Shown piece by piece: positions 7,204 to 14,163 of a DNA stretch of 17,944 bases. Each line of letters starts with the position of its first letter. Position 1 is the first letter of the stretch. The translations under genes and the position numbers were made by a program. The DNA comes from Aquimarina sp. (lineage in GTDB: Bacteria > Bacteroidota > Bacteroidia > Flavobacteriales > Flavobacteriaceae). The notes beneath the pieces are model-generated. The model worked only from the letters and a program-made list of their open reading frames with translations, searched no databases and had not been told where the DNA came from. The stretch lies in NCBI GenBank assembly GCA_020628975.1, contig JAHDEF010000015.1:1-17944 (forward strand), read 5' to 3'.

Positions 7204-8478
7204 TTAATCTGTTCTTAACGCTTCAATTGGTTTTATTTTTAATGCGGTTTGCGCAGGGATTAAACCTGCAAATAAGCCTGATATTACTAAGATAAGTAAG
7301 GCTATACCTACGGTTGGCAAGTCAACACTTACATTAGATAACAGGGCATCTTGTTTTGGGATTTTGTCAATCATTATATTGGCTAGAAAAGCAATAAATG
7401 CGGCAAAGGCAATTCCTGCCATACCTGAAGTCAGGGTCAAAAATAAAGATTCAAGTAAAATTTGTTTCCTAATAGCGCTTGGTTTAGCCCCTAAAGCCCT
7501 GCGTACTCCGATTTCTTTAGTACGCTCTTTGATTACAATAAGCATAATGTTGCTGATACCGATAACGCCAGAGCCTAGAATAAGTATCCCTACAAAATAG
7601 GAAACAGATTTTAATGCCAAAAATAGCATTTCAAACTTTTCAAAAGCCTTATAAAATCCATTTGTGCCTATGGCCCGATCGTCGTCGGGGTGAATGTCAT
7701 GTTGCTTTTTTAGTACTTCTAAGATTTTATCTTTTGATTCTTTGATCGGAATTCCATCTTCTCCTGTGATAAAAAAATATCCTACGCGATCACCGTAATT
7801 AAAAACTTGAGAAAATGTAGTAAAAGGAACGAATATCTTTTTTTGAAGATCAAAGTTTCGTTTCCCTATCATAGTGGCGTCTTTGTAAACCCCTACAACT
7901 TTGAATGAAACCCCTTGTATTTTAATATAACTTCCAATGACTTCCTCATTCTTTTTAAATAAGTCATCGACGGCACCATAGCCAATTATGCATATTTTTC
8001 TTTTTAGGTCAATATCTGATTGGTTTAAATACCTTCCTTTTTGAATATCCATTGCCCATTGGGTGATTAACTCAGGAAAATCGGCTTCAACTGTAAGCGA
8101 AGCATTATTTTCTTCGTGAGAAATAATAGTCGAACTACCCCAGCCGCCTAATCTATTTCTTGGAGAAATGGTTTTAAGTCCAGGTACATTCTGTTCAATT
8201 GCTTGAACATCTTTTAATTTAAAATTGTACCATCGATTTTTAGGTTTGCCGTTGTAGGCTTTAGAAATTCCTTGTGTCCAAATAAATATAGAATTGCTTG
8301 AAGTTCCTTCAAATTGACCTTTAATTCCGTTTTGAAATCCGTTACTAGCGCATAATAACAATACTAAAATAAAAATCCCCCAAAAAACTCCAAATGCAGT
8401 TATGATGGTTCGAAATCCATTAGAACTAATAGATTCGATAATTTCATCCCATAAATCTTTATTAAATAATCTATTCAT
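7204..8478 (-). CDS. MacB/FtsX-type ABC transporter permease (second)
   Basis: This 424-residue permease has one N-terminal helix (about 24-44, TIITAFGVFWGIFILVLLLC). A large MacB_PCD periplasmic domain follows, then a C-terminal FtsX domain with three helices containing the family signature GISNIMLIVIKERTKEIGVR and ending KIKPIEALRTD. It lacks its own ATPase domain and must use the ATPase encoded at 9714-10415. Its start codon overlaps the stop of the preceding permease by eight bases (ATGAATAG), which points to translational coupling. It is a diverged paralogue of that gene, sharing the same topology and C-terminal motifs, so the two may form a heterodimeric permease. MacB-type pumps move substrates from the periplasm outward through TolC rather than across the inner membrane. 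Confidence 0.9.
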   Translation of the reverse strand: MNRLFNKDLWDEIIESISSNGFRTIITAFGVFWGIFILVLLLCASNGFQNGIKGQFEGTSSNSIFIWTQGISKAYNGKPKNRWYNFKLKDVQAIEQNVPGLKTISPRNRLGGWGSSTIISHEENNASLTVEADFPELITQWAMDIQKGRYLNQSDIDLKRKICIIGYGAVDDLFKKNEEVIGSYIKIQGVSFKVVGVYKDATMIGKRNFDLQKKIFVPFTTFSQVFNYGDRVGYFFITGEDGIPIKESKDKILEVLKKQHDIHPDDDRAIGTNGFYKAFEKFEMLFLALKSVSYFVGILILGSGVIGISNIMLIVIKERTKEIGVRRALGAKPSAIRKQILLESLFLTLTSGMAGIAFAAFIAFLANIMIDKIPKQDALLSNVSVDLPTVGIALLILVISGLFAGLIPAQTALKIKPIEALRTD

Positions 8479-9721
8479 CTCGTAAAGCTACTATGGGTTT
8501 AATTTTCGACGCATGGCGAGCAGGAATGTAGCCCGCAATTGCTCCTGCAATAATCAAGATAATAAGTGTAATTACCGCTACATTAAAGGGAACTGTAGGA
8601 TTTAGTAAGAATTCTATTTCTAAGTTATTATTAATTATATCTAGAATAATAATACCTGCAAAAAGTCCGATTAATCCTGAAATGATTGTAATAAAAATAG
8701 ATTCATGCAGAATCATATTAACGATAGCTTTTGGTTGTGCTCCAAGGGCTTTTCGAATTCCTATTTCCTTTGTTCGCTCTTTTACGATAATTAACATAAT
8801 GTTACTTACCCCCACTATTCCTGAAATAAGCGTTAAAATTCCAATTCCCCAAAAGAAAATTTTTAATCCAAAGTTGAGCATATAAAAACTTTTTCCGCCT
8901 TCAAGTGCATTATAATATCGAACCCCTTTTAAATCGTCGGGATGAACGGAATATTTAGCTTTTAATTGATTGGTAACTCTTTGTGCAAAATCTTCAGCTT
9001 TGTTTAAAGCGGTCGTATAATCTTCTATAGGATTTAGGGTGAATTCCATACGCCCTATATCATTAGTAAGATTATATATTCGAGTTATGGTAGAATGTGG
9101 AATGTACATATAAGTATCTTGGCGTTCGCCGCCATTATCTTCGTAAACTCCTATGACTTTAAATTTTATACTGTTAATAGAAATAATTTTACCGATAGCT
9201 GCTTTGTAATCGCCATCAAATAAATCTTTAATAGGACGCTGCCCTAAAACCACCACTTTAGCTTTGTTTTTTAAGTCTTTTTCGGAAATGAATCGACCTG
9301 CAATTAAGTAAGCATTTGCTAAAAATAAATTGTCGGGCATGGTACCATAAAGAATATAGTTGCCATTTTTATCTTCGTAAGTGGTAACCCCGCCATACTT
9401 TACCAGATTAGTGGCTTGGTATTGAATTTCAGGTTTATATTTTTCGGTTACGTGCGCGTAATCAGAGGTGTTAAATTTTATTCTACGATTGGGGTTTAAG
9501 CCTTTAAACCCTTTAGAAGTAGTACCAGGAAAAATTTGAATTTTAGTAGGAATATCTTGTTCAAATTGCTTTTTTATGCCCTTTTTTAAGCCTTCGGCAA
9601 CTCCCAATAAAATGATTAGGATAAAGATTCCTGAACTTACTGAAAGGCCTGTTAAAAACGTACGAAGCTTATTTTTAGAAATGGCTTCAAATATTTCTTG
9701 CCATCGCTCGATATTAAACAT
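8471..9721 (-). CDS. MacB/FtsX-type ABC transporter permease (first)
   Basis: This 416-residue permease has a membrane helix at about 21-43 (ending FILIILLG) and a MacB_PCD periplasmic domain (about 45-280). FtsX-type helices lie near 284-311, 341-363 and 379-400. The signature GVSNIMLIIVKERTKEIGIR followed by KALGAQPKAI (about 304-333) is the cytoplasmic coupling region that contacts the ATPase. The gene overlaps the end of the ATPase gene by eight bases (ATGTTTAA) and the start of the second permease by eight bases, so three proteins are coupled in translation. In E. coli, MacB fuses ATPase and permease; here they are separate, as is common in Bacteroidota. Substrates could be peptides, lipoproteins, glycolipids or drugs; the sequence does not decide. 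Confidence 0.9.
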   Translation of the reverse strand: MFNIERWQEIFEAISKNKLRTFLTGLSVSSGIFILIILLGVAEGLKKGIKKQFEQDIPTKIQIFPGTTSKGFKGLNPNRRIKFNTSDYAHVTEKYKPEIQYQATNLVKYGGVTTYEDKNGNYILYGTMPDNLFLANAYLIAGRFISEKDLKNKAKVVVLGQRPIKDLFDGDYKAAIGKIISINSIKFKVIGVYEDNGGERQDTYMYIPHSTITRIYNLTNDIGRMEFTLNPIEDYTTALNKAEDFAQRVTNQLKAKYSVHPDDLKGVRYYNALEGGKSFYMLNFGLKIFFWGIGILTLISGIVGVSNIMLIIVKERTKEIGIRKALGAQPKAIVNMILHESIFITIISGLIGLFAGIIILDIINNNLEIEFLLNPTVPFNVAVITLIILIIAGAIAGYIPARHASKIKPIVALRDE

Positions 9722-10415
9722 TGGCCATTGCTTTTACAGGTTCAATACGCTCGTCCTTTATAATAAGTCCATCTTTAAGATGCACAATACGTTTTGTCAT
9801 TTTAGCAATATCGGGCTCGTGTGTAACAATTAAAATGGTTTTTCCTTCATCATTAATTTGTTGAATAAGGTCCATTACTTCATAAGAAGTTTTAGTGTCT
9901 AATGCCCCTGTAGGTTCATCGGCTAACAATACTTTAGGGTCAGAAGCTAATGCACGTGCTATAGCTACACGTTGTTTTTGTCCTCCAGAAAGTTCGCTAG
10001 GTAAATGATCAGCCCAATCAGCAAGCCCTACTTTTTCAAGATAAAATAATGATTTTTCTAAACGCTCTTTTCGGTTTACGCCTTGATAATATAAAGGAAG
10101 CGCTACATTGTCTAGCGCAGTTTTATAATTTATAAGATTAAAGGATTGAAAAATAAAACCCAAGAATTGATTGCGGTAATTAGCGGCAACTTTCTCACTT
10201 AAGTTTTTTATAGGTGTATTGTCTAGAAGATATTTTCCTTCATCGCCTTCATCGAGAATTCCTAAAATATTTAAAAAGGTAGATTTTCCTGATCCTGAAG
10301 ACCCCATAATAGAAATTAGCTCTCCTTCTTGCGCAGAAAAATTAATGCCTTTTAAAACATGAAGTTTTCGGTTTCCTACAGGATAAGATTTGTGCAAGTC
10401 GGTAATTTCAATCAT
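9714..10415 (-). CDS. MacB/LolD-type ABC transporter ATP-binding protein
   Basis: This 233-residue ATPase has all ABC motifs: Walker A GSSGSGKST (38-46), Q-loop Gln90 (GFIFQSF), signature LSGGQKQR (142-149), Walker B VLLADEP (162-168), D-loop GALD (170-173) and switch His199 (IVTHEPD). The sequence belongs to the LolD/MacB/FtsE group (DLHKSYPVGNRKLHVLKGIN; EPTGALDTKTS). It would power the two permeases encoded after it. It is the first gene of the five-gene efflux operon. The 164 bases upstream hold an inverted repeat and the shared motif described separately, but no convincing TTG/TAnnTTTG promoter, so expression may come partly from read-through of the oxidase-assembly genes or from an unusual promoter. 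Confidence 0.94.
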   Translation of the reverse strand: MIEITDLHKSYPVGNRKLHVLKGINFSAQEGELISIMGSSGSGKSTFLNILGILDEGDEGKYLLDNTPIKNLSEKVAANYRNQFLGFIFQSFNLINYKTALDNVALPLYYQGVNRKERLEKSLFYLEKVGLADWADHLPSELSGGQKQRVAIARALASDPKVLLADEPTGALDTKTSYEVMDLIQQINDEGKTILIVTHEPDIAKMTKRIVHLKDGLIIKDERIEPVKAMANV

Positions 10416-10467
10416 TATCTTAAAGTTTGTTTAAAGATATTGATATAACTTTTCTAGCAGACTAATG

Positions 10468-10484
10468 TGTCAAGGAAATTGACA
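10468..10484. promoter_or_regulatory. TGTCAA-N5-TTGACA dyad upstream of the efflux operon
   Basis: TGTCAA (10468-10473) and TTGACA (10479-10484) form a perfect 6-bp-arm inverted repeat around GGAAA. It lies about 53 bases upstream of the ABC ATPase start and overlaps the 19-base motif shared with the hydrolase upstream region. Its position suits an operator. No regulator gene lies nearby to pair with it. Confidence 0.35.
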
Positions 10485-10496
10485 ATTTTAAGATGA
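10478..10496. repeat. 19-base motif shared with the hydrolase upstream region
   Basis: ATTGACAATTTTAAGATGA is the second copy of the motif at 4457-4476. It lies 63 bases upstream of the efflux ATPase start codon, and its first seven bases form the right arm of the TGTCAA/TTGACA dyad. The two copies are about 6 kb apart in otherwise unrelated upstream regions. Confidence 0.4.
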
Positions 10497-10534
10497 TTTT
10501 ATGAAAGAATTCATTTTACCATTTATATATAATA

Positions 10535-10552
10535 CGATTCGCAATTGAATCG
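10535..10552 (-). terminator. Weak hairpin after the oxidase-assembly operon
   Basis: CGATTC (10535-10540) and GAATCG (10547-10552) form a 6-bp stem around GCAATT, 28 bases after the stop of the small CxxC protein gene. On the minus strand it is followed by TATTATATATAAAT, an AT-rich but not pure T tail. Another GAATCG at about 10571 can pair with the same arm to give a larger alternative loop. It may be a leaky terminator between the two operons. Confidence 0.35.
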
Positions 10553-10579
10553 CTTACTTTTTGTCAAAGTGAATCGTGT

Positions 10580-10786
10580 TTATTTGCGATTTCTATATAC
10601 CATATAACCTATAAAGGCAACGAGTATGTAAGGGATTACCATAAGATAAGTAATTCCATTATTTATACCTTTAGCTTGACTTACTCTATCTTCACTTTCA
10701 AGTACAGCACGACACATTGCGCATTGCGAAAACCCTTCAGCGACAGCTACAATAACCAAAATTGAAAATAGGAGTTTCTTTTTCAT
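10580..10786 (-). CDS. Small CxxC membrane protein of the oxidase-assembly cluster
   Basis: I choose the ATG at 10786, giving 68 residues that begin MKKKLLFSILVIVAVAEGFS, a good signal peptide. A longer frame from 10831 adds 15 hydrophilic residues that would bury this signal. The mature part starts with a CxxC motif (QCAMCRAVLES), and a C-terminal membrane helix follows (about 46-64, ITYLMVIPYILVAFIGYMVY). Short proteins of this type commonly follow DUF420 genes in flavobacteria, in my recollection, and have no assigned function. The cysteine pair just outside the membrane and the Sco/DUF420 neighbours suggest a part in copper or thiol handling during cytochrome oxidase assembly; this is inference. 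It starts 47 bases after the DUF420 stop. Confidence 0.75.
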   Translation of the reverse strand: MKKKLLFSILVIVAVAEGFSQCAMCRAVLESEDRVSQAKGINNGITYLMVIPYILVAFIGYMVYRNRK

Positions 10787-10833
10787 ATGAGTTTTTAGTT
10801 GTCTGTATTGAATATGAATTTTATCATCCAATT

Positions 10834-11406
10834 CTAGTTAGGGTAGTAAGGTGATATCATAACATAAACCACAACCCCAGTAATAGCTACATACAACCAT
10901 AACGGAAACGTTATTTTAGCTAATTTCTTATGCAATTCAAATTTACCTCTAGCAGCCCGAACGTATGTAAATAGTACAAAAGGAATTACAATTATAGATA
11001 GTACAATATGTGTAATTAAAATAAGAAAATACACAATTCTACTAGTGCCAACGGCTAACTTTTCAGTTTCTGAAACTATACCATCGTAATTTGTATCCCC
11101 AAACTTAGTAGCATCTGATGAAGCATGGTAAGCTACATACATTAATAAAAATAATACAGAAAATATCATGGCGCTTTTGATGAGCTTTTCATGTAAATTT
11201 TTATTTCCTTTTTTTATTTGAATGACAGCTAAAACCAATAATACAGCTGTAAGTCCATTGATTGAGGCATATATGGGGGGTAAAAAACCTAAGCGCGGCA
11301 GGCTTTCAATACGAATTCCAAAAAGTGCAGCTACCGCTACAGGTATAATTATTGACAATGCTATGATAAGATTATTTTGTTTTTTTTCGATTTGACTAGT
11401 ACTCAT
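10834..11406 (-). CDS. DUF420 membrane protein (CtaM/YozB-like oxidase assembly factor)
   Basis: This 190-residue protein has about five membrane helices (near 12-30, 44-63, 76-94, 122-148 and 165-185). Conserved histidines lie at or near helix ends: H72 in NLHEKLI, H94 in YHASS, H133 in THIVLS and H159 in ELHKKLAK. This pattern is DUF420. The Firmicutes members YozB/CtaM are linked to assembly of haem-copper oxidases, and CtaM is needed for active cytochrome aa3-type oxidase in Staphylococcus aureus. The gene starts eight bases after the Sco1 stop, which agrees with that role. An acidic loop (about 103-117, GDTNYDGIVSETE) resembles a calcium-binding loop, as is common in such extracytoplasmic segments. 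Confidence 0.85.
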   Translation of the reverse strand: MSTSQIEKKQNNLIIALSIIIPVAVAALFGIRIESLPRLGFLPPIYASINGLTAVLLVLAVIQIKKGNKNLHEKLIKSAMIFSVLFLLMYVAYHASSDATKFGDTNYDGIVSETEKLAVGTSRIVYFLILITHIVLSIIVIPFVLFTYVRAARGKFELHKKLAKITFPLWLYVAITGVVVYVMISPYYPN

Positions 11407-11414
11407 GCCTTTAT

Positions 11415-12140
11415 TTATTCGTTCAATAATTTTTCAATGTCTTGCGCCAGTATGCTAATTTGTTCTTCTTCGCCATTGTCGGCTACCTTTTCTTCTAAAC
11501 TTACGGTACCGCGATAATATACTATTGGATTTCCAAACTGATCATAACGCGATCTTAAATAGCCGTTTTTATCGACTAAAGCAAAATAGCCTGAGTGTTC
11601 AAATCCACCTACAACATCAGGGTTTTCTTCTGCAAATAGATTAAAATGATTTCTTGCTAAATCATAAATTTTTTCGCGATCTCCTGTTAAGAAATGCCAA
11701 TCAGGATTGTTGATTTTGTAAGCTTCTTCGTATTTTTTTAAGCGAGTAGGGGTGTCGTAAACAGGGTTAATAGTAAACGAAGCAATAGCAAAATCTTTTT
11801 CTGTAAACTGTTTAGAAAGGAGTGCTAAATTGCTTGTCATTTTAGGGCAAATAGTTGGGCAATTGACAAAAAAGAAATCAACAACCGTTACTTTGTTCGC
11901 AAAATCAGATTGTGTTACCCATAAACTATCTTGGTTTAAAAAAACGAATTTGGGAAATTGCCTTTTTTGACCATCAATTTTCAAAAAGGCTAAAGTTTCG
12001 TTGGTGATAGGGTTTTCTTTACTCATACGAGTATTTGAAACTATTTCCGTGTTTTTTACTCTATCTACTATTCTAGGTACAAAAATAATCCCAAAAAGTA
12101 AAATGATAAAAGAGATGCCTACGTATGAATATTTCTTCAT
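11415..12140 (-). CDS. SCO1/SenC-family copper chaperone
   Basis: This 241-residue protein has one N-terminal membrane anchor (about 5-22) and an extracytoplasmic thioredoxin fold. The copper site is visible: C94 and C98 in NCPTICPKM, and H182 in GFEHSGYFALVD. Other family marks are VTVVDFFFVNCP, FTINPVYDTP (usually SxDPxxDTP), and DWHFLTGDREKIYDLA. Sco proteins deliver copper to, or reduce the cysteines of, the CuA site of cytochrome c oxidase subunit II. It sits between a Cys-less Sco-like gene (68 bases upstream) and DUF420 (eight bases downstream), a normal flavobacterial order. The usual cyoE and subunit III/IV genes are not seen upstream here. Confidence 0.93.
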   Translation of the reverse strand: MKKYSYVGISFIILLFGIIFVPRIVDRVKNTEIVSNTRMSKENPITNETLAFLKIDGQKRQFPKFVFLNQDSLWVTQSDFANKVTVVDFFFVNCPTICPKMTSNLALLSKQFTEKDFAIASFTINPVYDTPTRLKKYEEAYKINNPDWHFLTGDREKIYDLARNHFNLFAEENPDVVGGFEHSGYFALVDKNGYLRSRYDQFGNPIVYYRGTVSLEEKVADNGEEEQISILAQDIEKLLNE

Positions 12141-12207
12141 AATAAATTCATTAAATCTACCTTAAAAGCTACAAGCCTTGTAGTAAATTATCACAGAATA
12201 ACACCAG

Positions 12208-12858
12208 TTATTCTGCTATTTTCGTTTTTAATTTATTGTATTTTTTTAGTGCCAAGCGATATTCAGCAAGAATAACTTTAACGTCGTCTTTCATTTTTCC
12301 GTTGATTTCAGCTACAGAAGCAGAATTGTAACCATAAAGTTCACCCAAATCTTCGTCATCATCGCGACCTCTTAAATTGCCGTCTTTATCAATAATAAAA
12401 ACATAAGGACTGTATAGATTAGCATCTAACTGGTATGGAGTGTTTAAACTTTTATGGAAATTTTCTACCTGAAATTTACTACCATATACAAAATGCAAGT
12501 TTTTGGTGTCGGTAAGTTCGTTAAGCTTGTATCTAATTTCTCCGGTTAATTTTTCAGTGCCTTCGGGTACTACAACTATAAATTGAAAGTCGTCAAACTG
12601 ATAGAAATAATTATAAATTTTTTGATTTAGATTGAAAATATTTCCTTGAGTTATTTTTAAATCACGGCCCATAAAAGCCACAACACTAATTTTGTCTTTA
12701 AGTTGTAGACTATCTGTAGGAAGTTGTAATCCTTCTAAATTTCCAATTTTAGTTTGCAAAACAGGCAATTTAGAAAAATGGTTTACCCCCGAAGCAAAAA
12801 ACAAATAGGCAACCAACGGCAGTAAAAAAAGGATTCCTAAAACAAAGAATTTCTTCAT
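12208..12858 (-). CDS. Membrane-anchored thioredoxin-fold Sco-like protein without cysteines
   Basis: This 216-residue protein has an N-terminal membrane anchor or signal (about 5-23, FVLGILFLLPLVAYLFFA). Its layout resembles the neighbouring Sco1. KISVVAFMGRDLKITQGNIF (56-75) occupies the place of the strand and CxxxC site in Sco1, and SPYVFIIDKDGNLRGRDDDE (150-169) matches the Sco1 segment after the copper-binding histidine. There is no cysteine in the whole protein, so it cannot bind copper in the Sco way or do thiol exchange. It is the first gene of the oxidase-assembly operon and follows a good promoter. A structural or accessory role in oxidase assembly is inferred; the family has no function I can name. 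Confidence 0.75.
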   Translation of the reverse strand: MKKFFVLGILFLLPLVAYLFFASGVNHFSKLPVLQTKIGNLEGLQLPTDSLQLKDKISVVAFMGRDLKITQGNIFNLNQKIYNYFYQFDDFQFIVVVPEGTEKLTGEIRYKLNELTDTKNLHFVYGSKFQVENFHKSLNTPYQLDANLYSPYVFIIDKDGNLRGRDDDEDLGELYGYNSASVAEINGKMKDDVKVILAEYRLALKKYNKLKTKIAE

Positions 12859-12873
12859 TAATTAAATTTTAAG

Positions 12874-12901
12874 CAAAGGTAATAAGCCACACTGAATTCA
12901 A
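12874..12901 (-). promoter_or_regulatory. Bacteroidota-type promoter for the oxidase-assembly operon
   Basis: On the minus strand TTG (12901-12899) is followed after 17 bases by TACCTTTG (12881-12874), a full match to TTG, N17-23, TAnnTTTG. The -7 element ends 15 bases before the ATG at 12858, so the leader must be very short, only some ten bases. This places the start of the operon at the Cys-less Sco-like gene and means that it does not depend on upstream oxidase genes. Confidence 0.65.
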
Positions 12902-13004
12902 TAGTTATAAAAAACAAAAAAAGGTGTTTCTGCTAAAAGACTAGTCTATCGATATGAAATGCATCGAATTTTTAAGAAACATAAGAATACTCAAAGAAAT
13001 TTTC

Positions 13005-13034
13005 TTTGTAAAGAAAAAAGCTTTCATAGATTTG
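13005..13034 (+). promoter_or_regulatory. Bacteroidota-type promoter for the pyrophosphatase gene
   Basis: TTTG (13005-13008) is followed after 18 bases by TAGATTTG (13027-13034), matching the flavobacterial consensus. The ATG of the pyrophosphatase gene lies at 13060, leaving a leader of about 20 bases. It is separate from, and divergent to, the promoter at 12874-12901, with just over 100 bases between them. Confidence 0.65.
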
Positions 13035-13059
13035 CCATCGAAATCATAATTAAAGTAAG

Positions 13060-13977
13060 ATGTCAGTAAAAATTTTCGGACATAAGTCACCCGATACCGA
13101 TGCTACCGCTGCTGCACTAGTGTGGGAATGGTACATGAATTACAAAGGAATAGATGCTAAAGCATATGTACTAGGAACACCTAATACGGAAACGCTTTTT
13201 GTGTTGAAACATTGGGGTTTTGATTTACCAGAAATATTAAATTCAGTTTCAGCAAACGACCAAACGGTAATTGTTGACACGAATAATCCAGCGGAACTTT
13301 TCGATAATATTAACGAAACTCAAATTATTCAGATTATCGATCACCATAAGCTTGTTGGAGGGATAGAAACCCCTGCGCCAATCGAAATCTGTATCAAACC
13401 ATTAGCATCTACAGCTTCGGTGATGTTTACTATAATGTCTGAAAGCGAAATAGCTCAGATGCCAAGTAATATTAAAGGATTAATGTTGTCTTGTATTCTT
13501 TCAGATACTTTAGAATTCCGTAGTCCTACTACAACGGAAAAGGATAAGGAAATAGCAGCAACTTTGGCGCAACAGCTAGAAATAGATATGCAAGCTTATG
13601 CTACTAATATGTTTGAAGCGAAGTCCGACGTTTCTCATTTTTCAGATGAAGAGTTAATCAAAATGGATAGTAAGAAATATGAAGTAGGGGGGAAAAAATA
13701 CCGTATTTCAGTTTTAGAAACTACGGCACCTAATATTGTTTTAGATCGTAAGGACAGTATTATAAATACTATCGAAACGGTAAAGACTGAAGAGTCATTA
13801 GATGAAGTTTTACTTTTTGTAATAGATATTTTGCGAGAAGAAGCTACTTTGTTTGTGCCGAACGACGTAGTGAAGGAAGTTGCAGAAAAATCATTTAATG
13901 CAAATCCTACTTCTGAATTAGTAGTATTACCAGGAATCGTATCTCGTAAAAAGCAAATTATTCCTGCTTTAGGATAA
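13060..13977 (+). CDS. ppaC: Manganese-dependent inorganic pyrophosphatase (family II)
   Basis: This 305-residue cytoplasmic enzyme hydrolyses pyrophosphate to two phosphates (EC 3.6.1.1) and so drives biosynthetic reactions forward. It is a DHH-family protein. The N-terminal domain has the metal ligands H8, D12 and D14 in GHKSPDTDA, D73 in VDTNNPAE, D94-H95-H96 in IDHHKLVGG and D149 in ILSDTLEF. The C-terminal DHHA2 domain ends with SRKKQIIP, whose R295-K296-K297 contact the substrate. Length is normal for the family (about 300-310), and no insertion (such as CBS domains) is present. It is monocistronic: it has its own promoter 25 bases upstream and converges on pdhB, with a MITE-like element between them. 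Confidence 0.95.
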   Translation: MSVKIFGHKSPDTDATAAALVWEWYMNYKGIDAKAYVLGTPNTETLFVLKHWGFDLPEILNSVSANDQTVIVDTNNPAELFDNINETQIIQIIDHHKLVGGIETPAPIEICIKPLASTASVMFTIMSESEIAQMPSNIKGLMLSCILSDTLEFRSPTTTEKDKEIAATLAQQLEIDMQAYATNMFEAKSDVSHFSDEELIKMDSKKYEVGGKKYRISVLETTAPNIVLDRKDSIINTIETVKTEESLDEVLLFVIDILREEATLFVPNDVVKEVAEKSFNANPTSELVVLPGIVSRKKQIIPALG

Positions 13978-13997
13978 TTCGAAATAATCATATTTTT

Positions 13998-14136
13998 AAA
14001 AGAGGCTGTCTAAAAAGCTAAAATCCTCTAAACGAACATTGAGCGAAGCCGAAATGTGGTTTGATTATCAGCTCATCTACAGGCTTCGACTAACGCTCAG
14101 CCTTCGTTTATGATACTTTTTAGACAATCTCTTTTT
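13998..14136. mobile_element. MITE-like palindromic element between convergent genes
   Basis: Terminal arms at 13998-14017 (AAAAGAGGCTGTCTAAAAAG) and 14116-14135 are inverted copies with about 18 of 20 matches. Inside, CGTTTA/TAAACG arms (near 14029-14036 and 14103-14110) and a GAGCG...AAGCC / GGCTTCG...CGCTC pair (about 14041-14050 and 14082-14098) fold the whole unit into one long hairpin. The GGCTGTCTAAAAAG end resembles IS termini, and GAGCG-AAGCCGAA type segments are very common dispersed repeats in flavobacterial genomes, in my recollection. It has no coding capacity. Sitting 20 bases after ppaC and 27 bases after pdhB, it probably also acts as a bidirectional terminator. Confidence 0.65.
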
Positions 14137-14163
14137 AAATATATAAAAGAAATTAAGTTACTG

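Noticed and set aside
10459..10484. TTGACA on the minus strand as an E. coli-like -35 of the efflux operon
   Set aside because: The nearest TATAT-like -10 is about 20 bases away, and Bacteroidota sigma factors use a different consensus; the dyad explanation is simpler.
10787..10831. Longer start for the small CxxC protein (ATG at 10831)
   Set aside because: It would place 15 hydrophilic residues before an evident signal peptide; the ATG at 10786 fits an exported protein much better.
13635..13991. Minus-strand open frame of 118 codons
   Set aside because: It is antisense to the DHHA2 part of ppaC, which has all catalytic motifs. The frame is Ser/Thr/Ile-rich with no domain.
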